Below are positions 1 through 8,394 of a DNA stretch of 35,767 nucleotides, one piece after another. Every line of letters begins with the position of its first letter. The first letter of the stretch is position 1. The DNA is from Bacteroidia bacterium (GTDB lineage: Bacteria > Bacteroidota > Ignavibacteria > UBA10030), in NCBI GenBank assembly GCA_022180565.1, contig BQML01000027.1, positions 1 to 35,767 of the forward strand, given 5' to 3'. The notes under the pieces are model-generated. The model was not told the origin of the DNA and did no database searches. It was given only the letters and a program-made list of their open reading frames with translations. The translations under genes and the position numbers were made by a program.

Positions 1-2783
1 CGCGCTTTCCGAACGGTTTCGGCTTTTCTCCAATCGCCCTGATGCGGATACAGGGCGTAGGAAAATTCCTGCCGACCCTCGTCTGTGACCACACTGTCCG
101 TCGACGATTTTGGATCAATCGGATGCGGATAGCGGGGAGATCGGATGAGGGTCAGGCGCAGGGTGGATTCCTTCGCATCACAGCCGTACTTCCCATCATT
201 CAGAAGACTTACGCCGAATTTTTGGTCTGAAAGATCCATCCATTGATGAACCGGTACTTCAAACCGGGCCTTTTCCGAGGGCGTTCTTGGTTTCGTGGTT
301 CGCTCGATGGACCCGAAAGGAATTTCACAGCGCATGGCCGCCGCGTGAACGTTGACCGGGAATGCGGCTTTGACGAGAATATGTTCATCGCGCCAGTCAA
401 CAGCGGTGGAGAATTCCATGAGCGGAGACCGGTGAAAGAGCCGAATTTTCTGAACAATGGTCGAACCGCGGTCTGTTCGTCGCACCACTTCCAGCGTCAG
501 ACGGAGCGGGCCTTGCTCGACAATTCTTGCAGATTTGAACCTCAAGACATCCGCCTTTCGGTTGTCATACCCGCCGACGAGTTCCCAGGCTTCCCACTCA
601 TGGGGGGCATCATGGAAGCTCAGGAGAGCGTTTCCTCGCTGCCCTTTTTGCAGGATTTCCTTGCGCGATCGCCTGTCCAGAATCGACGTGAAGTTCCCCT
701 GGGAGTCCAAACGGATTCGATAGAAGGGCGTCTCGATCATCCGCATGCTCGTTTTCCATTGTGCAGACGAGGAAGGCTTGTCGTCGGACGGCGCGACCGC
801 CACCTGAATGCCGGCGAGAGGCGGAAGATCGGGGACATGACAGAGAAGAGTCGTCAACCCCTTGGCGCGTCGGAGGAGTTGATATTCAAGTTTGTTGCCC
901 CTCCCGTCAGTCACGCTGAAGAATTTTTCCTTCGATTTCACGCTGAGTTCGATGTACGCGCTGCGGCTCCAGGCAAGAGAATTGAAAACCGTAAAATGAT
1001 GGGTTTTCGCCTTTCCCCGCGCGGACTTCGAGAGAGCTGATGTTGAGTTCCTGGATACGCCGTCGGCGACGGCGCGGGCTCGATCGAACTCCCGGAGAGC
1101 TTCGTCCGCCGCGTCCTTGATGACTGTTCCGGAGAGGATGTCGTGAAATTGGTTTTGGAGGAGGCGTTTCCAGGACTTGTCGAGGTCTGTCTCGGGATAT
1201 TTTCTGCCGGCGAGCAGAAGCGCCAGAACGGCAAGAAGTTCTGCAGTGTACAGCGACCGCTCCGTTTCCCTATGGGCCTTCTTGATCCGGCCGTGCGTGG
1301 TGAACACCCCCCGGTGCTTTTCAAGATACAGTTCGTTGTTCCATTCCGGGAGCTCCTTGACAGCCTCATCAAGTTTTCCGCAAAACTCTTTCAGAGAGGC
1401 GATCCTGGTTGACGGAAGGGCAGGCAATTGTTTCATAAACGACAGAGTATGAACATCCTTCGCCGTTGGTCCGCCTCCGCCATCGCCATAGCCGTACGTT
1501 TGCAGAACTTCCGTCATTTGCTCCTGCTGATGAAACTGCTCCCAGCTTTTTCGGACATCGGCGGGGCGCACCTGTCCCTCAAGCCCCACGGGCGGCACAT
1601 GGGCGACCACCGACGAGCCGTCAATTCCCTTCCACCGGAACGAATTGTAGGGAAAAGCCGTTGTGTCGTTCCACGTCAGTTTGGTTGTGAGGAAATACCG
1701 GATTCCGGACTTGGCAAGGATCTGGGGCAGAGACCAGGGAAAGCCGAAGGAATCAGGAAGCCAGGCTGTATTGACGTCCACCCCGAACTCGTCACGATAG
1801 AACTTCTTACCGTGCAGGATATGACGGATCAGCGACTCTCCGGACGGCATCTGGCAATCAGGTTCAACCCACATTGCTCCCACGGGCTCCCACCGCCCTT
1901 CGGCAATCGCCTGACGTACTGCTTTGTAGAGATCAGGGAAGTCGCTCTTAAGAAAGGAGAGCAGGAGAGGCTGGCTCTGGGCAAATCGGAATTCCGGGAA
2001 CTCCTCCAACAGCCGAAGGGCGGTAGAAAAAGTTCTGGCCGCTTTCCGGCGTGCTTCCCTTGTTGTCCAAAGCCAGGCAACGTCGAGATGGGATTGGCCG
2101 AGAAGGTGGACCGTACCGGGCACGTCGGTGCGGAACTCTGCCTCGAGGGTTTGAGTGAGAAACCGATAGGCCCGTCCGATGGCATTCGGATACTCCTCGC
2201 CCTCGGGTTTGAAGTATTTGAGGTAGATCAGAGTCCGCCGGATGAGCTCCCGGATTTCCTTGGATTCAGCAGAGCCCTGACCATAGAATTTTTCAAGATC
2301 GCGTAGGAGGGAAAGTCCGATATAGAGTGCACGGGCAGTCGGATTGACGACGGCGAGATCTGCCTGGCGGAAGTCGTTTTGCTCTTTCTTGCGTCCGCTG
2401 TATGCCTGAATGGCCAGGGAATATGTCTGGCCCGGGCGCGCCCGTGGGGTCAACGGCACGACGCGGTGGTTGGAGTCAAGGCCATGATGCGGTCTCCCGT
2501 TGACGAAGAGCAGGCCTTCCGGTATGTCCAAGAGCAGGACGAGAGATTCGTTGGCAAAATTCGCAGGGACGGTGACCTTCGCTCTGAACCAGAACGTTGT
2601 GTCATAAGCTCCCCATCGGGCCTGGGGGGGCGTTATGGGGGTCCAATTGTGATCGTTCAGGGATGGGGCGAATCCGTTCGGGATATCCCCAACCTTTATT
2701 TTCCAATCACTTATGGGGATTACGGCGGGATAAATATGCCTTAGAACGCTGGGGAGGATCTGGTCGAGCAGGTCAAGCGCCAT
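1..2783 (-). CDS. Alpha-mannosidase, glycoside hydrolase family 38 (3' end missing)
   Basis: Hydrolyses alpha-mannosidic bonds by a zinc-dependent retaining mechanism. On the minus strand the frame is open from ATG at 2783 to the left edge (927 codons), so the last part of the C-terminal beta domain is outside the window. About 220 residues form a beta-rich N-terminal region. The catalytic domain then opens with HLLGQSHLDVAWLW (H232 and D234 are the zinc-binding pair) and continues with AWLPDSFGFPW, where D344 is the expected nucleophile. The alpha-mannosidase middle domain is recognisable (EKHRGVFTTHGRIKKAHRE), followed by QNQFHDILSGT with a further zinc-binding His. An in-frame TGA lies 7 codons upstream, so ATG 2783 is the first possible start; no clear Shine-Dalgarno sequence is seen. 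It diverges from the symporter gene and probably shares its regulation. No signal peptide is visible, so it is likely cytoplasmic. Substrate linkage cannot be read from the sequence. Confidence 0.95.
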   Translation of the reverse strand, partial: MALDLLDQILPSVLRHIYPAVIPISDWKIKVGDIPNGFAPSLNDHNWTPITPPQARWGAYDTTFWFRAKVTVPANFANESLVLLLDIPEGLLFVNGRPHHGLDSNHRVVPLTPRARPGQTYSLAIQAYSGRKKEQNDFRQADLAVVNPTARALYIGLSLLRDLEKFYGQGSAESKEIRELIRRTLIYLKYFKPEGEEYPNAIGRAYRFLTQTLEAEFRTDVPGTVHLLGQSHLDVAWLWTTREARRKAARTFSTALRLLEEFPEFRFAQSQPLLLSFLKSDFPDLYKAVRQAIAEGRWEPVGAMWVEPDCQMPSGESLIRHILHGKKFYRDEFGVDVNTAWLPDSFGFPWSLPQILAKSGIRYFLTTKLTWNDTTAFPYNSFRWKGIDGSSVVAHVPPVGLEGQVRPADVRKSWEQFHQQEQMTEVLQTYGYGDGGGGPTAKDVHTLSFMKQLPALPSTRIASLKEFCGKLDEAVKELPEWNNELYLEKHRGVFTTHGRIKKAHRETERSLYTAELLAVLALLLAGRKYPETDLDKSWKRLLQNQFHDILSGTVIKDAADEALREFDRARAVADGVSRNSTSALSKSARGKAKTHHFTVFNSLAWSRSAYIELSVKSKEKFFSVTDGRGNKLEYQLLRRAKGLTTLLCHVPDLPPLAGIQVAVAPSDDKPSSSAQWKTSMRMIETPFYRIRLDSQGNFTSILDRRSRKEILQKGQRGNALLSFHDAPHEWEAWELVGGYDNRKADVLRFKSARIVEQGPLRLTLEVVRRTDRGSTIVQKIRLFHRSPLMEFSTAVDWRDEHILVKAAFPVNVHAAAMRCEIPFGSIERTTKPRTPSEKARFEVPVHQWMDLSDQKFGVSLLNDGKYGCDAKESTLRLTLIRSPRYPHPIDPKSSTDSVVTDEGRQEFSYALYPHQGDWRKAETVRKA

Positions 2784-2822
2784 CTGGCTGGCTTTGGTCG
2801 GTCAAAGTTCGAAAAAGGTGGT

Positions 2823-2853
2823 GGAAAATATGAATTCTTACCGACTTGCGCAA
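2823..2853 (-). promoter_or_regulatory. Promoter of the alpha-mannosidase gene
   Basis: On the minus strand TTG (2853-2851) is followed after exactly 20 bases by TATTTTCC (2830-2823). This matches the Bacteroidota-type -33 TTG / -7 TAnnTTTG layout, with the last two bases of the -7 box off consensus. Transcription would begin near 2815 and leave a leader of about 30 bases before ATG 2783. The -33 element lies inside the palindrome at 2844-2855. Confidence 0.6.
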
Positions 2854-2855
2854 GT
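2844..2855. promoter_or_regulatory. Palindromic operator candidate between divergent promoters
   Basis: ACTTGCGCAAGT is a perfect 12-bp palindrome. It covers the -33 element of the mannosidase promoter and lies 15 bases upstream of the -33 element of the symporter promoter. A TTGCGCAA core with central CG resembles sites bound by LacI/GalR-family regulators (family knowledge), but no regulator gene is in the window, so the regulator is unknown. Confidence 0.5.
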
Positions 2856-2869
2856 GTTCAGTTTTTCCC

Positions 2870-2901
2870 TTTGCTATTCCTTCTCACTTCTTGTAAATTT
2901 G
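2870..2901 (+). promoter_or_regulatory. Promoter of the symporter gene
   Basis: TTTG (2870-2873), 20 bases, then TAAATTTG (2894-2901): an exact match to the Bacteroidota primary-sigma consensus TTTG-N19-21-TAnnTTTG. Expected transcription start is about 2907, giving a leader of about 70 bases before ATG 2978. Confidence 0.8.
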
Positions 2902-2977
2902 ACCCGTCTCGCCGGCTTCACCTATCCTTCGGATCCCACAATATGCGAGCACAGCAGCATCCCTCAACATTTTCTTC

Positions 2978-4732
2978 ATGCAGAGCATAGATTGGATCAT
3001 TGTAGGAGCGTATTTCGTCCTCAGTGCGGGGATTGGAACGTATTTTACGCGCCGTGCCGGCCGCAATATCCAGGAATTCTTCCTCTCCGGCCGCAATCTT
3101 CCCTGGTGGCTTGCGGGAACGTCCATGGTGGCAACGACATTTGCGGCAGATACTCCGCTGGCGGTTACAGAGCTCGTTGCCCGGAACGGCATCGCCGGGA
3201 ACTGGCTTTGGTGGAACTCCCTCTTTGGGGGTATGCTCACGGTTTTCTTCTTTGCCCGGCTTTGGCGGCGAGCGGGCATCATGACCGACGTGGAATTCGT
3301 CGAGATGCGATATTCCGGCAAACCCGCGGCGTTTCTCAGGGGATTCCGATCGCTTTATCTCGGCCTCTTCATCAACTGTGTGATCATGGCCTGGGTCAAC
3401 CTGGCCATGGCTTCGATTCTCGAGGGGATGTTCGACATCCCCCGCAATCTGGTCATGTGGTACGTCGCCGGGGCTCTCGCTCTGACGGCGGTCTATTCCG
3501 CTTTGTCCGGACTCTGGGGGGTGACGATCACCGACGCCTTTCAGTTCGTTCTTGCGATGACGGGCACAATAGTCCTTGCATTCATTATCCTCGATTTGCC
3601 GACCGTGGGGGGAATCAGCGGATTGCTCAATCGCCTTCCGGCGGAAACCTTTCGTTTCACCCCCGTTATCGGATCGACAAGCAGTGAGGCGGGCGGCCCG
3701 CTTGCGCTGTCGCTCGCAGCGTTCCTGGCCTTTGTCGGCGTGCAGTGGTGGGCATCCTGGTACCCGGGGGCCGAGCCCGGGGGCGGAGGCTACATCGCCC
3801 AACGCATGATGTCGGCGAAGGATGAAAAGCACTCTCTCTTAGCTACCCTTTGGTTTACGATCGCCCACTATTGCCTGCGTCCGTGGCCGTGGATCATTGT
3901 GGGCCTGGCGACCCTGGTTCTCTACCCGGAATTGGGTCCGGAGAGCAAGCGCCTGGGATATGTCCATGCCATGCGCGATTATCTCCCCGCGGGTCTTAAG
4001 GGGATGCTGGTGGCCTCATTTTTTGCCGCCTACATGTCCACGATCGCAACCCAGCTCAACTGGGGTACTTCCTACGTCATCAATGATTTCTACAAACGAT
4101 TCATTCGACCCGATGCCGACGAAAGGCGTCTTGTGTTACTCTCCCGCATGATGACGATCCTGATCATGGCCGCATCCCTTGTGATCACCGGATTGCTCGA
4201 GACGATCTCGGGCGCCTGGGTGTTCATTTTCGAGGCAGGTGCCGGCCTTGGATTGGTTCTTATCCTGAGGTGGTATTGGTGGCGGATCAACGCATGGAGT
4301 GAAATCACTGCCATGGTAGTCCCGTTGATCGTTCTTGTCGTTTTAAAGCAGGGAACGGGCATCGAATTTCCGGAATCCCTCTTTCTCATTGTGATCGTCA
4401 CAACGGTTGCATGGGTCGCGGTTACATATCTGACGAAGCCGACAGACGCGCAAACCCTGCAGGCGTTTTATCGACGGGTCCACCCGGGGGGGTGGGGCTG
4501 GAAACACGTCGCACGAATGGTCCCTGACGTGCAGGGGGACTCGGGATATTCTTCGTTGTTTCGGAATTGGATCGCCGGGGTTCTCTTGGTATATTCCATG
4601 CTGTTCGGCATTGGAAAAATCATCCTGGGGGAAACGGAAGGTGGCCTGCTGTTCATAGCCGTCGGATGCCTCGCAGGATGGGTCATTTATCGGGACCTGT
4701 CAACAAGGGGATTCGGGACTGTCGTGAAATAG
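2978..4732 (+). CDS. Sodium:solute symporter family (SSF) transporter
   Basis: A 584-residue polytopic membrane protein that should import a small solute with sodium. The N-terminus has the SSF arrangement: a first hydrophobic helix (about residues 5-20), then FFLSGRNLPWW (residues 34-44) leading into GTSMVATTFAADTP, the conserved discontinuous-helix region around the sodium and substrate sites. Around a dozen or more further hydrophobic helices follow, with two close to the C-terminus. Length is normal for SSF proteins. The start ATG has only a weak ribosome-binding site but follows an excellent promoter. It is divergent from the alpha-mannosidase, so a sugar or glycoside substrate is a reasonable inference. 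SSF members also carry amino acids, vitamins and nucleosides, so the substrate is not proven. Confidence 0.92.
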   Translation: MQSIDWIIVGAYFVLSAGIGTYFTRRAGRNIQEFFLSGRNLPWWLAGTSMVATTFAADTPLAVTELVARNGIAGNWLWWNSLFGGMLTVFFFARLWRRAGIMTDVEFVEMRYSGKPAAFLRGFRSLYLGLFINCVIMAWVNLAMASILEGMFDIPRNLVMWYVAGALALTAVYSALSGLWGVTITDAFQFVLAMTGTIVLAFIILDLPTVGGISGLLNRLPAETFRFTPVIGSTSSEAGGPLALSLAAFLAFVGVQWWASWYPGAEPGGGGYIAQRMMSAKDEKHSLLATLWFTIAHYCLRPWPWIIVGLATLVLYPELGPESKRLGYVHAMRDYLPAGLKGMLVASFFAAYMSTIATQLNWGTSYVINDFYKRFIRPDADERRLVLLSRMMTILIMAASLVITGLLETISGAWVFIFEAGAGLGLVLILRWYWWRINAWSEITAMVVPLIVLVVLKQGTGIEFPESLFLIVIVTTVAWVAVTYLTKPTDAQTLQAFYRRVHPGGWGWKHVARMVPDVQGDSGYSSLFRNWIAGVLLVYSMLFGIGKIILGETEGGLLFIAVGCLAGWVIYRDLSTRGFGTVVK

Positions 4733-4771
4733 GTAGGGTTTTTTCATTCTTCCTCTTTTGAGTGCTCACTC

Positions 4772-6532
4772 ATGAAAGACCATCTTCGCATCTTTCTGTC
4801 GTTTGCTGTACTCATCATCTTCTTTTTTGTCATGTTCAAACGAATTCTTCCCGTTAAAGCGGATACGATCTACGTCAATGGGCGGATCCATACGATGGAC
4901 AGGCACAATACGGTAGCAGAAGCGCTTGCCGTGCGCGGAGATCGGATTGTTGCCGTCGGGTCGCGGGCCGATCTTGAGGATCGCGTGCGATGGAAGAGGA
5001 GCGTGGATCTTGAAGGCCGCGCTGTTTTCCCCGGATTCGTTGACGCGCACGCACACCTCATGAGTCTTGGCATCGCCCGTCTCACCGTGGATCTGGTCGG
5101 AACGCGCTCAGAAGCCGAGGTCCTTGCACGAGTGCGGGATCGTGTGGAGCAGGCTGAGCCCGGAACGTGGATCCGCGGAAGGGGGTGGGACCAAAATGAT
5201 TGGCCTGGAAAGCGGTTCCCGAATCATGCGCTCCTTGACCGTGTGGCCCAACGGAATCCTGTCTATCTGACGCGCATCGATGGACACGCGGCGTGGGCAA
5301 ACCGGTTGGCGCTTGAGCTCGCGGGCATCACACGGGAAACGGAGGATCCCCCGGGCGGAAGGATCATCAGAGACGCTTCAGGCGAACCAACCGGTGTGCT
5401 GATCGACGATGCTATGGACCTTGTGTACAAAGTTCTGCCTCCGCCGTCACCGGACGAACAGCGCGAAGCCCTGCAGACGGCAATTGCTGAGTGCCTGGCG
5501 TACGGGTTGACGGGTGTTCATGACATGGGGGTGGATCTGGAGCAGATCGCCCTCTATAAATCGTTCGCGGACGAAGGAAAGCTTGGGGTGAGAATCTATG
5601 CGGCGATCGGAGGCGCAGGGGAAACGTGGAATGCTTTCCTTACTTCAGGTCCTCTGCTCGGGTACGGCCGCGATCGTTTGACCGTACGCGCCATCAAATT
5701 GTATGCAGACGGTGCTTTGGGATCACGCGGTGCAGCGTTGATCGAACCGTATGCTGACGAGCCCGACAATCGCGGACTCACCCTGACTTCACAGTCGGCT
5801 CTGCAGGAGGTCGTGAACACAGCCCTTCAAAAAGGGTTTCAAGTGTGTACCCATGCCATTGGGGATCGCGCGAACAACATTGTCCTGGACGTGTACGAGC
5901 AGGGGTTGAGGGGGAATCCGCGCAGGGATGCACGACTGCGCGTGGAACATGCACAGGTTCTTGCGCCGGAAGACATTCCCCGGTTCAAAACGCTGGGTGT
6001 CATTCCAAGCATGCAGCCGACCCACTGCACATCGGATATGTACTGGGCCGAGGCCCGGCTCGGTCCACAACGCGTACGCGGCGCCTATGCATGGCGTTCC
6101 CTGCGCGAGACGGGCGTCATTCTGGCCGGAGGATCGGATTTTCCGGTGGAGCATCCGAACCCCCTGTACGGTATCTACGCCGCGATCACGAGGCAGGATC
6201 ACGACCGAATTCCTGCATCGGCGGAGGATGTACGAAAGTATTTTCAACTCTCATCGGCTGGAGTAACAGATGAAGCGGCGTTTGAAGGCGGATGGTATGC
6301 CGATCAGAAACTGACGCGGGAAGAGGCCGTCAGGATGTTTACGTCCTGGGCCGCCTGGGCGGCCTTTGAGGAAGACAAGAAGGGGAGCCTCGAAACCGGC
6401 AAGCTTGCGGATTTTGTGGTCCTCTCCGCGGATATCATGGACATTCCTCCCCAAGAAATTTTACGAACAGGAGTCCTGATGACTGTCGTTGGGGGCCGGG
6501 AGTCCTTCGTCGCTCCGGCGATGATGCCGTGA
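4772..6532 (+). CDS. Membrane-anchored amidohydrolase, family 3 (YtcJ-like)
   Basis: A 586-residue metal-dependent amidohydrolase. A hydrophobic segment (residues 7-22) followed by FKR suggests an uncleaved membrane anchor or a signal peptide, so the enzyme probably acts outside the cytoplasmic membrane. The typical short beta domain (TIYVNGRIHTMD) comes next. Metal-binding motifs are present in order: VDAHAHL (H93 and H95), THAIGDRANN, RVEHAQVL and GSDFPVEHPNP. These match the YtcJ / amidohydrolase-3 group, whose members hydrolyse various amides and N-acyl compounds; the substrate is unknown. It lies 39 bases after the symporter gene with no terminator between, so co-transcription is possible. 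A small hairpin-forming sequence (GAGTG-CT-CACTC, 4760-4771) touches the start codon. Confidence 0.9.
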   Translation: MKDHLRIFLSFAVLIIFFFVMFKRILPVKADTIYVNGRIHTMDRHNTVAEALAVRGDRIVAVGSRADLEDRVRWKRSVDLEGRAVFPGFVDAHAHLMSLGIARLTVDLVGTRSEAEVLARVRDRVEQAEPGTWIRGRGWDQNDWPGKRFPNHALLDRVAQRNPVYLTRIDGHAAWANRLALELAGITRETEDPPGGRIIRDASGEPTGVLIDDAMDLVYKVLPPPSPDEQREALQTAIAECLAYGLTGVHDMGVDLEQIALYKSFADEGKLGVRIYAAIGGAGETWNAFLTSGPLLGYGRDRLTVRAIKLYADGALGSRGAALIEPYADEPDNRGLTLTSQSALQEVVNTALQKGFQVCTHAIGDRANNIVLDVYEQGLRGNPRRDARLRVEHAQVLAPEDIPRFKTLGVIPSMQPTHCTSDMYWAEARLGPQRVRGAYAWRSLRETGVILAGGSDFPVEHPNPLYGIYAAITRQDHDRIPASAEDVRKYFQLSSAGVTDEAAFEGGWYADQKLTREEAVRMFTSWAAWAAFEEDKKGSLETGKLADFVVLSADIMDIPPQEILRTGVLMTVVGGRESFVAPAMMP

Positions 6533-6542
6533 AAATCCGCAG

Positions 6543-6573
6543 TTGTATTTCCCTCCAAAAAACAGTAACTTTT
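6543..6573 (+). promoter_or_regulatory. Promoter of the response-regulator gene
   Basis: TTG (6543-6545), 20 bases, TAACTTTT (6566-6573). The spacing is the same as in the other promoters of this window. It sits in the 81-base gap after the amidohydrolase gene and would give a leader of about 35 bases. Confidence 0.65.
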
Positions 6574-6613
6574 TTGCTGTCGAAACGACCCTGGCAAAGG
6601 AAACGAATACTGG

Positions 6614-7018
6614 ATGCCGTATAAAGTTCTTGTTGCAGACGATGACGAGGGTCAGCGCAAGTCCCACGGCTTTGCCCTCGAAGTCGCAACAGCCATCCTT
6701 GAAGATGAGATTGCCGTTGTAGAGACTGCAACGAGCGTCGAAACGTGGCAAAAAATCAAGTCGGAACAGTTCAATCTCATCATCCTCGACAACGATTTCA
6801 AGGATACGAATCTTAAAGGTCATCTTCCCGGAATAGCCCTCCTTCAACTTGCCAAGAAAGAGGGGGCGAACAGAAGCACACCGATATTCTTCTGCAGTGC
6901 AGACGCCTACGATACCCTGAAGTCCATGGTGGAACGGTTCGGCGGTGTCTATCTCCCCAAGGTCGGATACGACATCGAAAAAGTCGCTGAGCTCTTTGCA
7001 GCAAAAATGAAGAAGTAA
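6614..7018 (+). CDS. Stand-alone response-regulator receiver domain protein
   Basis: 134 residues forming one CheY-like receiver domain with no output domain. The key residues are all present: the acidic cluster VADDDE (D9-D11), the phospho-acceptor in LIILDND (D59), the switch serine in FFCSADA (S94) and the conserved lysine in YLPKVG (K116). It should therefore be phosphorylated by a histidine kinase and act by protein contact, as CheY or Spo0F do. No kinase gene is nearby. It has its own promoter and a hairpin terminator after it, so it is a single-gene unit. Confidence 0.88.
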   Translation: MPYKVLVADDDEGQRKSHGFALEVATAILEDEIAVVETATSVETWQKIKSEQFNLIILDNDFKDTNLKGHLPGIALLQLAKKEGANRSTPIFFCSADAYDTLKSMVERFGGVYLPKVGYDIEKVAELFAAKMKK

Positions 7019-7045
7019 CGCGGCGCCCTATCGTCGATGCCCGGG

Positions 7046-7067
7046 GGCCGCCTGCGCGGCCTTTCTT
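7046..7067 (+). terminator. Intrinsic terminator after the receiver gene
   Basis: GGCCGC (7046-7051), loop CTGC, GCGGCC (7056-7061), then TTTCTT. This is a perfect 6-bp GC stem with a tetraloop and a short T-rich tail, 27 bases after the stop codon. The tail is interrupted by one C, so termination may be partial. That would explain how the transporter gene 11 bases downstream is transcribed. Confidence 0.6.
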
Positions 7068-7077
7068 CCCCTGATCC

Positions 7078-8334
7078 TTGGATACCCGTCGCTCCATCAC
7101 CTCATCGAATTTCCGGTACCACCTCATCGAGGGCGCACTCTATTTCGCGAGCTTTGCCCTGCTGAATTTCCAAGTTGTGTTTCCCGCCCTCGTCCAGCGC
7201 CTCGGGGGCGGTAACATTGCCATCGGCTCCCTGCCGATGATGAACTATCTCCTGTACCTCCTCCCCCAGGTCGTGGCCGCGAACTACGTGACGATGGAAC
7301 CGTACCGGAAGCCCTGGGTCATGATTGCCGGTATCGCCCAAAGATCCGTCATCCTCCTGATGGCGGTCAGTATCGGCATCTTTGGCGGAGCCGTGCCAAG
7401 CCTTGCCCTGTTGTTGTTTTTCCTGCTCTATGCGCTCAACCAAATGGTCGCGGGAGTCGCGGCCCCTAACTGGTTCGATTTTGTGGTGAAAACCACGCAT
7501 CCCCTCCAACGAGGCCGTCTCATGGGGATCCGCTCGGCCTTGGGGGCTCTGCTGGGTTTTCTGAACAGCCTCGTGTTGGCCGGACTTCTTACCTATCTGC
7601 CGTTTCCCGAAAACTATGCTCTGGCATTTTTCCTCGCGTTCGGATTCCAGTTTGCATCCCTGGTTGTCCAGAGAAACATTGTGGAGGACATCCCGTCGCC
7701 CACGGAGTCTCCCGTACCGCTGTCAAGACTTATGGCGAAGGTCGTTCAAATCGTCCGTTCGGACCGGGCCTTTCGGAGATTTCTCCTTTCTATAGGCCTC
7801 TCGGTCATCGGTCTCATGCCGCAGGGATTCTTCACCGTGGCCGCGTTTCATCGGTTTGGACTTCCGGAGTCGTTTGTCGGATTCTTCACCATGACGATGC
7901 TTGCGTCACAGGTCATTTTTGCAGGACTTCTCGGCCTGCTGGGTGACTTCAAAGGCCATAAGATCTCCCTCATGATCTGCGCCCTTGCCATGACGGCCGC
8001 CTCGGTCATCGCCGTCCTGGCAGGTCATCCCGCATGGTTTTTCGTTATCTTCTCATTCGTTGGTTTAATCTTTGGCGTGGAACTGATTACGAGGCATAAC
8101 TTTGTCTCGGATCTCGCGACGAATCAAACCAGGCCTCTCTATATCGGCATCATGAATGCCTGGTCGGCTCCGTTCTTCCTCTCGAGTCTCATCGGGGGAT
8201 GGATCAGTGACCAATGTGGTTATGATGCGACGTTTATCATCGGTGCCGTCTTCTCGCTCGCGGGATTGTTGGTTCTGATGCGCGTGCCCGATCCGCGCAC
8301 GGCAAAGAAAGAGACACCCCCTCAGGCGGCTTGA
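7078..8334 (+). CDS. Major facilitator superfamily (MFS) transporter
   Basis: 418 residues with about 12 hydrophobic helices in two halves, the halves separated by a charged cytoplasmic loop near residues 205-230 (EDIPSPTESP...LMAKVVQ). This fits an MFS permease. The substrate is unknown; the general form resembles exporters or sugar-type carriers. An in-frame TGA lies two codons upstream, so TTG 7078 is the first possible start. No ATG or GTG occurs before the first membrane helix, so a TTG (or a rarer) start is required. No ribosome-binding site is visible. The gene begins 10 bases after the terminator's T-tract, so its transcript either reads through the terminator or starts inside the receiver gene. 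Confidence 0.85.
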   Translation: MDTRRSITSSNFRYHLIEGALYFASFALLNFQVVFPALVQRLGGGNIAIGSLPMMNYLLYLLPQVVAANYVTMEPYRKPWVMIAGIAQRSVILLMAVSIGIFGGAVPSLALLLFFLLYALNQMVAGVAAPNWFDFVVKTTHPLQRGRLMGIRSALGALLGFLNSLVLAGLLTYLPFPENYALAFFLAFGFQFASLVVQRNIVEDIPSPTESPVPLSRLMAKVVQIVRSDRAFRRFLLSIGLSVIGLMPQGFFTVAAFHRFGLPESFVGFFTMTMLASQVIFAGLLGLLGDFKGHKISLMICALAMTAASVIAVLAGHPAWFFVIFSFVGLIFGVELITRHNFVSDLATNQTRPLYIGIMNAWSAPFFLSSLIGGWISDQCGYDATFIIGAVFSLAGLLVLMRVPDPRTAKKETPPQAA

Positions 8335-8339
8335 TCCGG

Positions 8340-8370
8340 TTGCGCTTTCCGGGAAATAGTTTTACCTTTT
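8340..8370 (+). promoter_or_regulatory. Promoter of the prmC-comEC-mutase operon
   Basis: TTG (8340-8342), 20 bases, TACCTTTT (8363-8370), placed in the 60-base gap between the MFS gene and the next gene. The leader would be only about 20 bases. Confidence 0.6.
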
Positions 8371-8394
8371 TTCATCCATCAAGCCCAGCAACCC

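Noticed and set aside
243-1040. Long plus-strand open frame, and another at 1428-2306
   Set aside because: Both are antisense to the alpha-mannosidase gene, whose frame has clear catalytic motifs; their translations are low in recognisable structure.
2918-3832. 304-codon minus-strand open frame
   Set aside because: It is antisense to the symporter gene, and its composition (His, Arg and Pro rich) is that of a shadow frame.
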